DNA of 64,000 nt from Breznakiella homolactica (GTDB taxonomy: Bacteria > Spirochaetota > Spirochaetia > Treponematales > Breznakiellaceae): the NCBI RefSeq assembly GCF_016616095.2, contig NZ_CP067089.2:124001-188000 (forward strand), given 5' to 3'. The translations under genes and the position numbers were made by a program. Below the pieces are notes generated by a model that made no database searches, was not told the origin of the DNA, and saw only the letters and a program-made list of their open reading frames with translations. Below are positions 42,910-51,564 of this stretch, in pieces (position 1 is the stretch's first letter; every line of letters begins with the position of its first letter).

Positions 42910-43971
42910 ATGGAAGGAACCATGAAGGGTGCGTATCTTCCCGGAAACAGTACGGCGGTGCTTAAGGACTGCCCTATTCCGACTCCGGGCTGGGGCCAGG
43001 TACTGGTCAAGACAAAATCGTCAACCATCTGCGGCAGCGACATCCGCTGCATCTACCGGGAACACGTCGGGAAAGGCCCCGAGGGATACCAGAATGTAAT
43101 TGCCGGCCATGAGCCCTGCGGGCAGGTGGTTGAGGAAGGGCCCGGCGTCCGCCGCTTCAAAAAAGGATCCCGGGTTATTGTGTACCATATCAGCGGCTGC
43201 GGTGTCTGCCATGACTGCCGGATGGGGTATATGATTTCCTGTTCGTCCCCCCTGCGGGCTGCGTACGGATGGCAGCGGGACGGCGGGATGGCGGAATATA
43301 TTCTCTGTGACGAAAAAGATCTTGTGGAGCTGCCCGATGAACTGACCTATACCGACGGCGCCCAGGTTGCCTGCGGGTTCGGTACGGTGTATGAAGCCAT
43401 CGAGAAAGTCGGCGTCAGCGGAAACGATGCGGTCCTCGTGGTCGGTCTCGGACCTGTGGGGCTGGCAACGCTGATGCTGTGCCGCGTTCTGGGCGCGCAG
43501 AAACTGATCGGTATTGAAGGAATCCCCGAGCGTATTGAGCTGGCGAAAAAGCTTAATCTCGTTGACCATGTTCTGAGTCCCTCCGAATCGAATCCCGATG
43601 AGGTAAAAGCGCTCACCGGCGGCAAGGGAGTGGAACGCTCCTTTGACTGTTCCGCCAGTGACCCCGGCAGGGCCACGGCCATCCGCGCCGCCCGCCAGTG
43701 GGGCAAGATAGCCTTTGTCGGCGAAGGCGGTACGGTTCATTTTAATCCGAGCCCGGACATTATCCACGACCAGAAGATCATCTACGGCAGCTGGGTAACA
43801 AGCATCTGGCGCATGGAGGATTTGGTGGAACGCCTCGTCCGGTGGAATATCCATCCCGAAGATCTTGTAACCCACCGTTTCTCTCTGGATAACGTCGCGG
43901 ACGCGTATACGCTGATGGAAAAAGGGACCTGCGGAAAGGTCGCGGTCTGTTTTGATGAGGAACTGAAATAG
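42910..43971 (+). CDS. Zinc-dependent alcohol dehydrogenase, MDR family
   Basis: 353 aa. Catalytic zinc: C in STICGSDIRC, the GHE in AGHEPCGQVVEEG. Structural zinc: four cysteines in GCGVCHDCRMGYMISC. NAD fold: VLVVGLGPVGLATLMLCRVLG. It oxidises a polyol or sugar, or reduces a ketose, probably the ligand carried by the importer upstream. AAGGAG precedes the ATG. A strong terminator follows, so it is the last gene of the operon. Confidence 0.92.
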   Translation: MEGTMKGAYLPGNSTAVLKDCPIPTPGWGQVLVKTKSSTICGSDIRCIYREHVGKGPEGYQNVIAGHEPCGQVVEEGPGVRRFKKGSRVIVYHISGCGVCHDCRMGYMISCSSPLRAAYGWQRDGGMAEYILCDEKDLVELPDELTYTDGAQVACGFGTVYEAIEKVGVSGNDAVLVVGLGPVGLATLMLCRVLGAQKLIGIEGIPERIELAKKLNLVDHVLSPSESNPDEVKALTGGKGVERSFDCSASDPGRATAIRAARQWGKIAFVGEGGTVHFNPSPDIIHDQKIIYGSWVTSIWRMEDLVERLVRWNIHPEDLVTHRFSLDNVADAYTLMEKGTCGKVAVCFDEELK

Positions 43972-43996
43972 ACCCATTTACATGGAACAGCAATAA

Positions 43997-44024
43997 AAAG
44001 ACCGGCGTATGCCGGTCTTTTTTT
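43997..44024. terminator. Bidirectional Rho-independent terminator
   Basis: AAAGACCGGC-gtat-GCCGGTCTTT with a T run on the plus strand and an A-rich flank giving a T run on the minus strand. It lies between the convergent dehydrogenase and VOC genes and can serve both. Confidence 0.92.
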
Positions 44025-44036
44025 GTTTCGCCGGAA

Positions 44037-44516
44037 CTATTGCGGCAATTCCGATCTGCACTGTTCCACAAACTCCAGGGGGAACATGGTCTTTTCGGCG
44101 GTTTGTTCCGCGCTCATGCCGGAACGCAGGTACCGTTTGACCACAACCGTCATTTCTTCGCTGACTTCAATAACATGACGGTCGGGATCGAAAAAGCGGA
44201 TTACCCGCTGGCCCCAGGGAAATTCCCGCACTTCATGGAGTTTTTCAATGGTCCCCCAGGCATTGAGTTTTTCGGTAAATGCGTCGAGATCCGCGACTTC
44301 AAAATACAGCTGACTCGAGAGGCCGCCGAACCGTATTTCTCCGGGGGCTTTTCCGATAAACCCGGCCCAGGTTTCCAGGGTCTGCAGGGCGATGCCGCTT
44401 TTCATGGAAACATTGGCTCCGAGATCCATAACAATTTCCTGATCCAGAAGACCGGTATAAAATTTCTTGGATCTTTCCGTATCCTGTACTACAAGCAACG
44501 TTGACATATAACGCAT
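44037..44516 (-). CDS. VOC/glyoxalase-family protein
   Basis: 159 aa. One VOC domain: MSTLLVVQDTERSKKFYTGL, SQLYFEVADLDAFTEKL, FFDPDRHVIEVSE. The last 40 residues (VVKRYLRSGMSAEQTAEKTM) form a helical tail not typical of short VOC proteins. The function may be a lyase, dioxygenase or binding protein; nothing here decides. 34 bp after the flavin reductase gene in the same direction. Confidence 0.8.
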   Translation of the reverse strand: MRYMSTLLVVQDTERSKKFYTGLLDQEIVMDLGANVSMKSGIALQTLETWAGFIGKAPGEIRFGGLSSQLYFEVADLDAFTEKLNAWGTIEKLHEVREFPWGQRVIRFFDPDRHVIEVSEEMTVVVKRYLRSGMSAEQTAEKTMFPLEFVEQCRSELPQ

Positions 44517-44550
44517 GGAAACTCCTTTTTATTTTTTATGCCGCCGGCGG

Positions 44551-45192
44551 TTATAATGTTTTTACCTGTTCCAGCTTCAGCACTAAGTTGATTGAGCCTT
44601 CTCCGGTCACAGCGTTTTCCGCGCCGTGGCTGTAGAGCATAAAACCTTTGTCACCAAAGGACGCACCGGCGTTGGGGTGGTCCGCGTCTTTTACCGCGTG
44701 CAGCACCCGTCCAATGATCAGGGCGCTGATCCCCTGGCCGGAAAGGTCCGTCACCGAGTGCAGTCTGCATTCGTATGTGAGAAACGCCTCGGCAATTCTC
44801 GGCGCGCTGACGGTTTCGGCATTCTCCGGATGGAGCCCAACGGCGGTGACTTCATCAACATCCTCGCCGAGATTTATTGTGGCCATGCATGCGTCAATAT
44901 AAGCAGGATCGAGAAAGTTGATGCAGAATTCCCGGTCCCGGAGGATATTGGCGTAAGTGTGGCTTCCCTGCAGGAGTCCGCTGAGGACCGCGAAAAAGCC
45001 GCCGCCGTCTCCGGAGAAGGTACTCCAGGCGTGGAAACAGGCGTTGGGTTCCCCGTTTTCCTTAACCGTTGTTATAAGAAAAAGAACTCCCGGCACTCCC
45101 GCGGCGTATTCCAGGTGGGAAAAATATTTGTACTGGCCGGGCCAGTCTTCCTGTAAATGCTCCGGCCTTTCGGCCCCGAAACCGGTCTTCAT
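44551..45192 (-). CDS. Flavin reductase-like FMN-binding protein (flavoredoxin type)
   Basis: 213 aa. The FMN split-barrel fold: GVLFLITTVKENGEPNACFH, DREFCINFLDPAYIDACMAT, LTYECRLHSVTDLSGQG. Such proteins bind FMN and pass electrons to partners in anaerobes or reduce free flavin. It could work with the flavoprotein reductase encoded 0.9 kb upstream on the same strand. Confidence 0.82.
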   Translation of the reverse strand: MKTGFGAERPEHLQEDWPGQYKYFSHLEYAAGVPGVLFLITTVKENGEPNACFHAWSTFSGDGGGFFAVLSGLLQGSHTYANILRDREFCINFLDPAYIDACMATINLGEDVDEVTAVGLHPENAETVSAPRIAEAFLTYECRLHSVTDLSGQGISALIIGRVLHAVKDADHPNAGASFGDKGFMLYSHGAENAVTGEGSINLVLKLEQVKTL

Positions 45193-45233
45193 GACGGTAA
45201 CCCCTTCGCTGGTTGGTGTACCGCCATGGTATC

Positions 45234-46067
45234 CTATAGCTTGAATTTTTCCTTGTAGAAATCGGACATGGATGCCAGGTATTGTGTGGGGCTCACCCCG
45301 CAGATGGCTTTGAAATCATGGTTGAAATGGGCCTGATCGTAGTATCCGGCGGCGGCGGCAATTTCAGTAAAGGATGCGCCGGGATTGATCCTGCGGAGGG
45401 TTTTGTTTATCCGCAGTACCCGGGTACAGGTTTTGATCCCGACACCCAGGGATGATCTGAAAAGCCGGCTGAGGTGGCGTTCGCTGTAGCCGCTCTGTTC
45501 GGCGATTTGCCGCACCGAAGGAATTTCCCCCCGGAGCAGGAGCGAAAGCATGGCTGCCGGTTCGGGCTTTTCTGCCTGCCCCAGATTTTTAAGCAGAAGA
45601 CTGTCCATCCTGCAAAGCAGGGAAGGGAGGTCTTCTTCTCCCTCAAGGATAGCTTTTATACTGCGGTACAGCCGGGGGAGCACCGTGTCCGCGGAAAAAA
45701 CCGAATCCGTAAATTCATCCATGGGAAGTCCCGTTAAACAAAAAGCTCCGCCGGGCTGGAATTCAATAAAAAAACGGACCGGCGCCGTATCGAAATCGCG
45801 GCCCACCAAAGCGGTTTCCGTGGTGGCGCCCCAGAAACGGCAGGGAAGGGAATTTTCCATGGAAAAAACGAGGCATCCGCTCAGATCCGGCATGAGGCGC
45901 AGCTTCCGGCTGTCCCGTTCCGGCAGGCCGGCGGCGGGAAAGGTAATGGTATAATGGGCAACGAAAGCCCGCAGCAGCGGGTGCGGGGCAATATACAGAT
46001 GGTTCCGGGTTCTTTCCAAAACCCGTCCGGGATCGATCCGGCTGAACTGCGGAATCCATTTATCCAT
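45234..46067 (-). CDS. AraC-family transcriptional regulator
   Basis: 277 aa. The C-terminal double helix-turn-helix is clear (PSVRQIAEQSGYSERHLSRL; SFTEIAAAAGYYDQAHFNHD). The N-terminal 150 residues are a cupin-like sensor of the type found in single-component AraC proteins (HPLLRAFVAHYTITFP; RFFIEFQPGGAFCLTGLP). It lies 33 bp downstream of the reductase-like lipoprotein gene and probably regulates it and the flavin reductase. Confidence 0.9.
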   Translation of the reverse strand: MDKWIPQFSRIDPGRVLERTRNHLYIAPHPLLRAFVAHYTITFPAAGLPERDSRKLRLMPDLSGCLVFSMENSLPCRFWGATTETALVGRDFDTAPVRFFIEFQPGGAFCLTGLPMDEFTDSVFSADTVLPRLYRSIKAILEGEEDLPSLLCRMDSLLLKNLGQAEKPEPAAMLSLLLRGEIPSVRQIAEQSGYSERHLSRLFRSSLGVGIKTCTRVLRINKTLRRINPGASFTEIAAAAGYYDQAHFNHDFKAICGVSPTQYLASMSDFYKEKFKL

Positions 46068-46100
46068 GACTGTACAGCTTAGCCGCTGATACCGGCTCTG

Positions 46101-47801
46101 TTATTTTCCCGCAACCTGGGCCGCGGCCTGGGTTCCCGCAACACGGCCAAAGATAACCGCCGCCGCGTAGGCCCCGTCGATGGTATTGGTAACCTCTCCG
46201 GCGGCGTACAGGTTCGGCACAACGGTGCCGTTTTCATAAAGTACCTGGGCTTTTTCATTGGCCATAACACCGCCCTTGGTCATGTGGACCACCGGACGCA
46301 CCGGAAGCGCGTAGTAGGGCGGGGTAAGCTGCCGCATGGACGCGGGGTTCCTTCCGGCGGGATCGCTTCCCTGTCCCCGGGCCGCCCGGTTATAGGACTC
46401 CAGCGCGGCGGTCAGATTGGTCTGGTCAACCTTCATGGCGGCGGCCAGTTCGGCGGGATTATTCCCGGTTACGCCGAATCCCTTTTCAATCTGGGTCCTG
46501 ATCCGCGCCCCGGCTTTTTTGGCCTGTTCATCAAAAACATACCAGGCCATTTTTTCCGGCTGCGCCCATATTGCCCGGTCGATGCCGGAACTTCTTTCAT
46601 TGACGAACCGTTTGCCCTCGGTGTTGATGAGAATCATTTCGGTGCCCGGTTCGGTTGAGCTCGAAAGATCCCGGCTTGGTATAAGGGTATAGCTGAAGAT
46701 GCTGAGCCGGTCCATATTGGCCATGGCAATTCCGTATTTTTCAAAAACAGGAATAAAATCCCCGGTATTGCTGATCTGGTTGCTGGTGGGGTAATCCGCC
46801 ACATCCGGCCGGTACCGCTTAAGCAGTTCCTGGTTCGCCGCGAATCCGCCGGTGGCAATGATGATGGTATCCGCGTAAATACTGTAGCTTTCGTTTTTAT
46901 GCTGCACCGTGACGCCCTTGGCGGCCCGGTCTTCCATGATCAGATCCGTGCCTTTGGTTCCGGTGCGGACGTCGATACCGAGTGCGGCGATTTCCCGCTC
47001 CAGGGCATCCTGAATGTATTCGCCGGCGTATTCGGTCTCACCCTTCATGTGGCCGCGTTTGCCGTCGAGCAGGAATTCCAGCTTTACCCCCATCTGGCGG
47101 AGCCAGGCGTCGGTGGTGGCTGACCAGTCCGCGAAAACCCTGAGGCGTTCCGGTGTATCCAGCCCTGAAGTCCTCGCCATAAGTTCACCGTAAAATTTGT
47201 CCGCGGAATCCTCAAAGCCGTATTTTTTCTGGGTCTCCGTGTCGGCGAGGTCGAAAAAGTTGCGGTCGTATTTTCCGTTGCCGCTGAGAATATCCAGCTT
47301 TTCCACCACGATGACCTTGGCGCCGGCCCGGCCTGCTTCTATGGCCGCGGAAAGTCCCGCGGGGCCGCCGCCGACTATGAGTACTTCGGTGGAAACATTT
47401 TTAAGGGTCACCGGTTTTTCCTCCGGGCCCCTGGTCATAAAGGTAACGCTGCCGAAATCCTTTCCCGTTTTTTTTGCCGCGTCGGCCACCGCCGCTTTTA
47501 TCCCGAAGGATGTAAAGGACGCGCCGGACACGCTGTCCACCACGGGACTGTTCGCTTCCAGTATCCGTTCCTTAAGGACGGGGAGGGCCCGCCGGAGGAT
47601 AAAACCCGTGTCTTTGGATGACAGGACTTCAAAATCCTTGATACGGTTCCCCTGCATGGTAAGGGAAACCTCAATGGGGCCGTTAAAACCCGTTCCTGTC
47701 CCGGTGTAGGTTTCTGTTCCGCCGCTTTTTTCCGCGGTGGAGGTGCACGCTGCTATCGCCAGTCCCGCCGCCAGGACCGCAAGGATCCGGATCTTTTTCA
47801 T
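46101..47801 (-). CDS. Exported flavoprotein reductase (fumarate/urocanate reductase-like) with covalent-FMN domain
   Basis: 566 aa lipoprotein: signal with lipobox cysteine C19 (LAIAACT). Residues about 33-105 are an FMN-binding domain with DSVSGASFTS (89-98), where S95 is the likely ApbE-attachment residue; the usual residue is Thr. The rest is a flavocytochrome-c-type FAD reductase: LIVGGGPAGLSAAIEAGRAG, IIIATGGFAANQELL, HMTKGGVMANEKAQVL. No haem motif. It would reduce an unsaturated acid such as fumarate, urocanate or an acrylate as an electron sink outside the membrane. The acceptor cannot be named from sequence. Confidence 0.85.
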   Translation of the reverse strand: MKKIRILAVLAAGLAIAACTSTAEKSGGTETYTGTGTGFNGPIEVSLTMQGNRIKDFEVLSSKDTGFILRRALPVLKERILEANSPVVDSVSGASFTSFGIKAAVADAAKKTGKDFGSVTFMTRGPEEKPVTLKNVSTEVLIVGGGPAGLSAAIEAGRAGAKVIVVEKLDILSGNGKYDRNFFDLADTETQKKYGFEDSADKFYGELMARTSGLDTPERLRVFADWSATTDAWLRQMGVKLEFLLDGKRGHMKGETEYAGEYIQDALEREIAALGIDVRTGTKGTDLIMEDRAAKGVTVQHKNESYSIYADTIIIATGGFAANQELLKRYRPDVADYPTSNQISNTGDFIPVFEKYGIAMANMDRLSIFSYTLIPSRDLSSSTEPGTEMILINTEGKRFVNERSSGIDRAIWAQPEKMAWYVFDEQAKKAGARIRTQIEKGFGVTGNNPAELAAAMKVDQTNLTAALESYNRAARGQGSDPAGRNPASMRQLTPPYYALPVRPVVHMTKGGVMANEKAQVLYENGTVVPNLYAAGEVTNTIDGAYAAAVIFGRVAGTQAAAQVAGK

Positions 47802-47879
47802 TGCCTCGCTCCTTTCCGTTCTGATTCTACGGTACTATGATATACATAAAATAAAACCGCGGGAAGGGGCGCCGGAAAT

Positions 47880-49994
47880 CTATTCTATTGTTCCGTGTTC
47901 TCTCACGAATTTCAGGAAGTCTTCGCTTTTAAGGGATTTGCTGAAATAAAATCCCTGGTAGTAGCGGCATCCCAGTTCCTCAAGAATGTCGATCTGCTCA
48001 ATTTCTTCTACCCCTTCGGCGATTACCTTGACATTAAGCTCGCTGCAGAGGGTAATAATTGACTGAACAATCTGTCTGCGGTCCTTGTCGCGGGCAATGT
48101 CGCTGACCAGCGCCCGGTCGATTTTAACGATACTGGCGTAGGAGTCTACAAGGTAGAGCAGGGAACTGTGGCCCATACCGAAATCATCAATAGAGATATC
48201 GATACCCATAGCCCGTATCTGCTCAAGTTTTGTTCTTGAGAGAACATTGGGATCAACCGCTGCGTTTTCCGTCAATTCAAGTTCCATGTACTTGGGGTCA
48301 ATGTTATTGGACGTGATGCAGTTCTGGATGGTTTGAATCAGGTGCTCGTCTTCCTGGAGCTGCTTCGGGTTGAGGTTCGCCGAGACACTGATGGTGGTAA
48401 AGCCTTCCTTATTCCATTCCGCCAGATCCTTAAACGCCTGATTGATACACCATGAACCGAGTTTGTTCATGAGCCCGACGTCCTCGGCCAGGGAAAGAAT
48501 TACCAGCGGCGAGATGTTTCCATAGAATGGATGATTGCACCGGAGCAGCGCCTCGGCGCCGAGAACCCGTTTGTTGTAATCCACTTTGGGCTGGTATTCA
48601 ATATGGAGCAGCTTCGCGCTCCCCAAGAGGTCCTGTTTTATTTCCTCCGCCAGTTCCCGGCCCAGAGCGCCTACCTCATCGTACCGGGTTAGGATCACAT
48701 TCTTTTTTATTTCCGTGACGTTCTGAATCTCCGTGTTCAGCTGCTTCATAACCACGAGGCGCCGTTTATCCTGGTCCTTCTGCTGCATCCGTATAAACGG
48801 AATATAGCCTGTGATGGAAATCGTGAGGTTGATCCCCTGGAGCACGGCTCCGGCGATGGACCCGGTGCTCAGGTACCCCGAGAGGAAGACCGGTGTTGTC
48901 CAGCCGACGTCATTGACCATGGGCGGTACGATTCCGGTCCAGAAAGCGAAATACGAAATCGCGCTGATTACAACGGGGATTGTGATAAAGGGAATCAGGT
49001 AATAGGGGCTGAATATCACCGGAAGCCCGAATATGATGGATTCATTTATATTGAATAAACCCGGAAACAGGGATGATTTTGCCAGGAGATTTTCGTTGTG
49101 TTTCCTTCCCACCAGAAGCAGCGCGATAAGCAGACCGAAGGTAGCTCCGGCTCCGCCGAGGTGCACAAAGGTATCCAGCATACGCTTCATGAAAATTTCT
49201 CCGGTGCCGCCCGCCCGGCTTCCGATTTCGATTACAATATCCGGAATGGCATCCATGACAAAGTTGCCGCCGTGTATACCGATAAGCCAGAAAAGGTGGG
49301 TTATGACCACCAGGATCAGCACCGAAAGGTAATTGCTTTGGGAAAGCAGAAATCCGTAGAAGTGGGAGGGAAACCGTCCGATAAAATCCCAAATGCCGGT
49401 AGCGTTGAGGACCGCTTCCGCCAGAGTAAACGTCAGGATAGTCAGGAACGCGGGAAGGATCACCCGGAAGGTGAGACGGACAAAGATATTGCCGTTGTAG
49501 TTAAGGGGATTTACCGGAACAAGCCGGTCCCTGAGGCGGTACAGAAAAAGGAACAGCCGGGTTCCCAGCACCGCCACCAGCAGGGTGACAAACAGGGCCG
49601 TGCTTCCGGCATTCGGCAGCGATACAATGGCTTCTGATTCGTGTATAAAGGCGATATATGAGGAAAAGACCGTTACAATTACGCTGATGGGGCTTACTTC
49701 CCCGGACTTAATCAGTTCGTGTTCGCTGGCTACGGCAAAGCTGACCGTTATAAGGGCGGTGATAGCCATTACCTGCAGGGTTCCCTGGTGGATGGCCAGG
49801 GCAATTTCCCTCCACCGGATACTCAGGGAACGGTCGAGAAAGTCCTGTACCGCGGGAATCGGAAAATTGAGGATCGCCAGTACCATTGAACCAATAATAA
49901 GAAAGGGCGTTATATATAACAGTCCCGTCCGTATGGACTTGATGACCGGCTGGTTGGCCAGAGCAAACATTGTACCGGAAAGTCTTTTTACCAT
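47880..49994 (-). CDS. PTS EIIC (lactose/cellobiose type) fused to EAL c-di-GMP phosphodiesterase
   Basis: 704 aa from the ATG at 49994; a TTG at 50120 gives a longer form with no better ribosome site. Residues 1-430 are a membrane EIIC domain with LIGIHGGNFVMDAI and NINESIIFGLPVIF (the usual NEP is NES). No IIA or IIB domain, so no phosphotransfer alone. An EAL domain (about 465-700) has all catalytic motifs: EALLR, ANLNPKQL, ELTENAAV, DDFGMGHSSL, KIDRALV, IAEGVEE. It probably senses a sugar by EIIC and degrades c-di-GMP in response. No other PTS gene is nearby. Confidence 0.85.
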   Translation of the reverse strand: MVKRLSGTMFALANQPVIKSIRTGLLYITPFLIIGSMVLAILNFPIPAVQDFLDRSLSIRWREIALAIHQGTLQVMAITALITVSFAVASEHELIKSGEVSPISVIVTVFSSYIAFIHESEAIVSLPNAGSTALFVTLLVAVLGTRLFLFLYRLRDRLVPVNPLNYNGNIFVRLTFRVILPAFLTILTFTLAEAVLNATGIWDFIGRFPSHFYGFLLSQSNYLSVLILVVITHLFWLIGIHGGNFVMDAIPDIVIEIGSRAGGTGEIFMKRMLDTFVHLGGAGATFGLLIALLLVGRKHNENLLAKSSLFPGLFNINESIIFGLPVIFSPYYLIPFITIPVVISAISYFAFWTGIVPPMVNDVGWTTPVFLSGYLSTGSIAGAVLQGINLTISITGYIPFIRMQQKDQDKRRLVVMKQLNTEIQNVTEIKKNVILTRYDEVGALGRELAEEIKQDLLGSAKLLHIEYQPKVDYNKRVLGAEALLRCNHPFYGNISPLVILSLAEDVGLMNKLGSWCINQAFKDLAEWNKEGFTTISVSANLNPKQLQEDEHLIQTIQNCITSNNIDPKYMELELTENAAVDPNVLSRTKLEQIRAMGIDISIDDFGMGHSSLLYLVDSYASIVKIDRALVSDIARDKDRRQIVQSIITLCSELNVKVIAEGVEEIEQIDILEELGCRYYQGFYFSKSLKSEDFLKFVREHGTIE

Positions 49995-50204
49995 GGTTGG
50001 GGCGCAGTCTCCTCTACCGGCCGGAACTTTTTTCCGAAGGTTCCGGCCGTTCATGCAGCAGAAAAAATTTAACGATAAAAGCCGCTGGGTTTTTTCAAAA
50101 CCACGGACTTTCCTGTTCAATGACAGTAACTTAATTAAGTATAGTACTGGATTTGGAAAGATTCCACAAACTGCGGGGTATGAAGTTGATTTTTTTAGGC
50201 AGGA

Positions 50205-50927
50205 TCATGACAGGATCAGTTTTTTTCCATGAGAAAGGGCTTTTTCCGCCAAATCCCGGAGCGCTTCCTCAGACGGCGGCGGATGTTGATTCCAGAGCGG
50301 ATCAATGCAGTTTCCCGGTATGAATTTTCGCAGATACCAGGGTGATTCATCCGTAAGGGGCGCCAAACCGGCAATATCATCTTCCTGGAAAAAACCGGCG
50401 GGCAGGGCAAGGCTCCGGAATTCATGGTCAATTCCGGAATCCCGGAGCAGGGCCGCGGTTTTTTTCAGCATTTCCCCGGGGCCTGGTTCCGGGAAAGCGG
50501 CTCCCGGAGGCAGGAGCTGTCCGTAGCGGCCGGGAGACAGTTTGAGATCCAGGGCGATAAAATCCGGCCGGGTTTCCCTCCGGGACAGCAATTTCTCCAG
50601 AACGTTGGGACAGAGTCCGTTGGTATCGAGTTTAACCAGGAGATTCATTTTTTTGATGCGTTCGATCAGGGCGGGCAGGCTGGCGCAGAGGGTCGGCTCC
50701 CCGCCGCTCAGCACAACGCCGCCCAATACGGAAGACCGTTTCTCGATATGTTCGAGAACCGTATCGAGGCCGGTCATCCCGCCGGTATCGGCCTCATCGG
50801 GAACGACCAGCCCCCGGTTGTGGCACCAGGGGCACCGCAGGTTGCATCCCGGAAAGAAAATAACCGCCGCCAGTTTTCCCGGATAATCAATGAGGCTGGT
50901 TTTCCTGAAAGCGACCCGCGGCGCCAT
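50205..50927 (-). CDS. nrdG: Anaerobic ribonucleotide reductase activating protein
   Basis: 240 aa radical SAM protein: C-x3-C-x2-C in CNLRCPWCHN, the GGE motif in VLSGGEPTLCASL, and LVKLDTNGLCPNVLEKLL. It forms the glycyl radical on class III ribonucleotide reductase. Last gene of the nrdR operon. It is close to the NrdG/PflA-like branch that reads RKTSLIDYPGKLAAVIFFPG at the N-terminus. Confidence 0.93.
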   Translation of the reverse strand: MAPRVAFRKTSLIDYPGKLAAVIFFPGCNLRCPWCHNRGLVVPDEADTGGMTGLDTVLEHIEKRSSVLGGVVLSGGEPTLCASLPALIERIKKMNLLVKLDTNGLCPNVLEKLLSRRETRPDFIALDLKLSPGRYGQLLPPGAAFPEPGPGEMLKKTAALLRDSGIDHEFRSLALPAGFFQEDDIAGLAPLTDESPWYLRKFIPGNCIDPLWNQHPPPSEEALRDLAEKALSHGKKLILS

Positions 50928-50928
50928 G

Positions 50929-51504
50929 TTATATGGCTAAGGCTGTTTCCGCTTCCCTGCCCGCGGGTACGGCCGCGGTATCCAGGGAGGATGCGAAGGA
51001 CGCTATGTCCAATGCGTTCCGCGCCCTGGCGAGCTCTCTGCCGTCCTCACCGAGGAGAATCGCGGTGGGGGTGGAAAGAACATTCCGCCTGACCGCCTCC
51101 GCCAGTCCCGATTCGGTATCGGCGTTAACCATGTCCACGGGGATACCGAGCTTCCCCGCGGCATCCTTGGCCGCCGGGCATGCCGGACACGCCGGACGCA
51201 CAAAGAGCATGAGCCGGTTTTCCCCGCCTGCCCCAACGGGTACCCCGGAAAGGGTGTCATCCTCAAAGGATGAAGCCCTTTCCGGAGCTTCGTTCCGTTC
51301 CCTCCCGGGCAGCGGGAATGCTCCGCCGGGGACCGTAAAGAGTTTCCGCTCACCGTACTCTTCACGCTTCCCCTTGTTCCAGTTGCGCACCGACCGGTAA
51401 TACCCGACGATGCGGCTGTACACTTCCGTCGGCGTCCCTTCCGCTGATGAAAGGGCCTCCCTCGCCGCGGCCAGTTCCTGCTTAATCACCTCAAGGTTTC
51501 TCAT
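50929..51504 (-). CDS. Separate glycyl-radical segment of NrdD fused to a CPAC redoxin domain
   Basis: 191 aa; GGGAG 7 bp before the ATG. Residues 28-50 (YSRIVGYYRSVRNWNKGK and on) match the C-terminal glycyl-radical loop of class III ribonucleotide reductases; G34 in RIVGY is the expected radical site. A variable linker (57-95) leads to a thioredoxin/glutaredoxin-like domain with C106-P-A-C109. The NrdD gene just upstream ends after its zinc site and has no such loop. The two are in the same reading frame, separated by 21 codons with two TAA stops. The redoxin would suit a thiol-dependent rather than formate-dependent enzyme. Confidence 0.75.
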   Translation of the reverse strand: MRNLEVIKQELAAAREALSSAEGTPTEVYSRIVGYYRSVRNWNKGKREEYGERKLFTVPGGAFPLPGRERNEAPERASSFEDDTLSGVPVGAGGENRLMLFVRPACPACPAAKDAAGKLGIPVDMVNADTESGLAEAVRRNVLSTPTAILLGEDGRELARARNALDIASFASSLDTAAVPAGREAETALAI

Positions 51505-51564
51505 CGTATTCTCCCAAATCTTCCGCCCAGGGCAGGGCCGTATTTTTTAGTTAATTCCTGTTTT

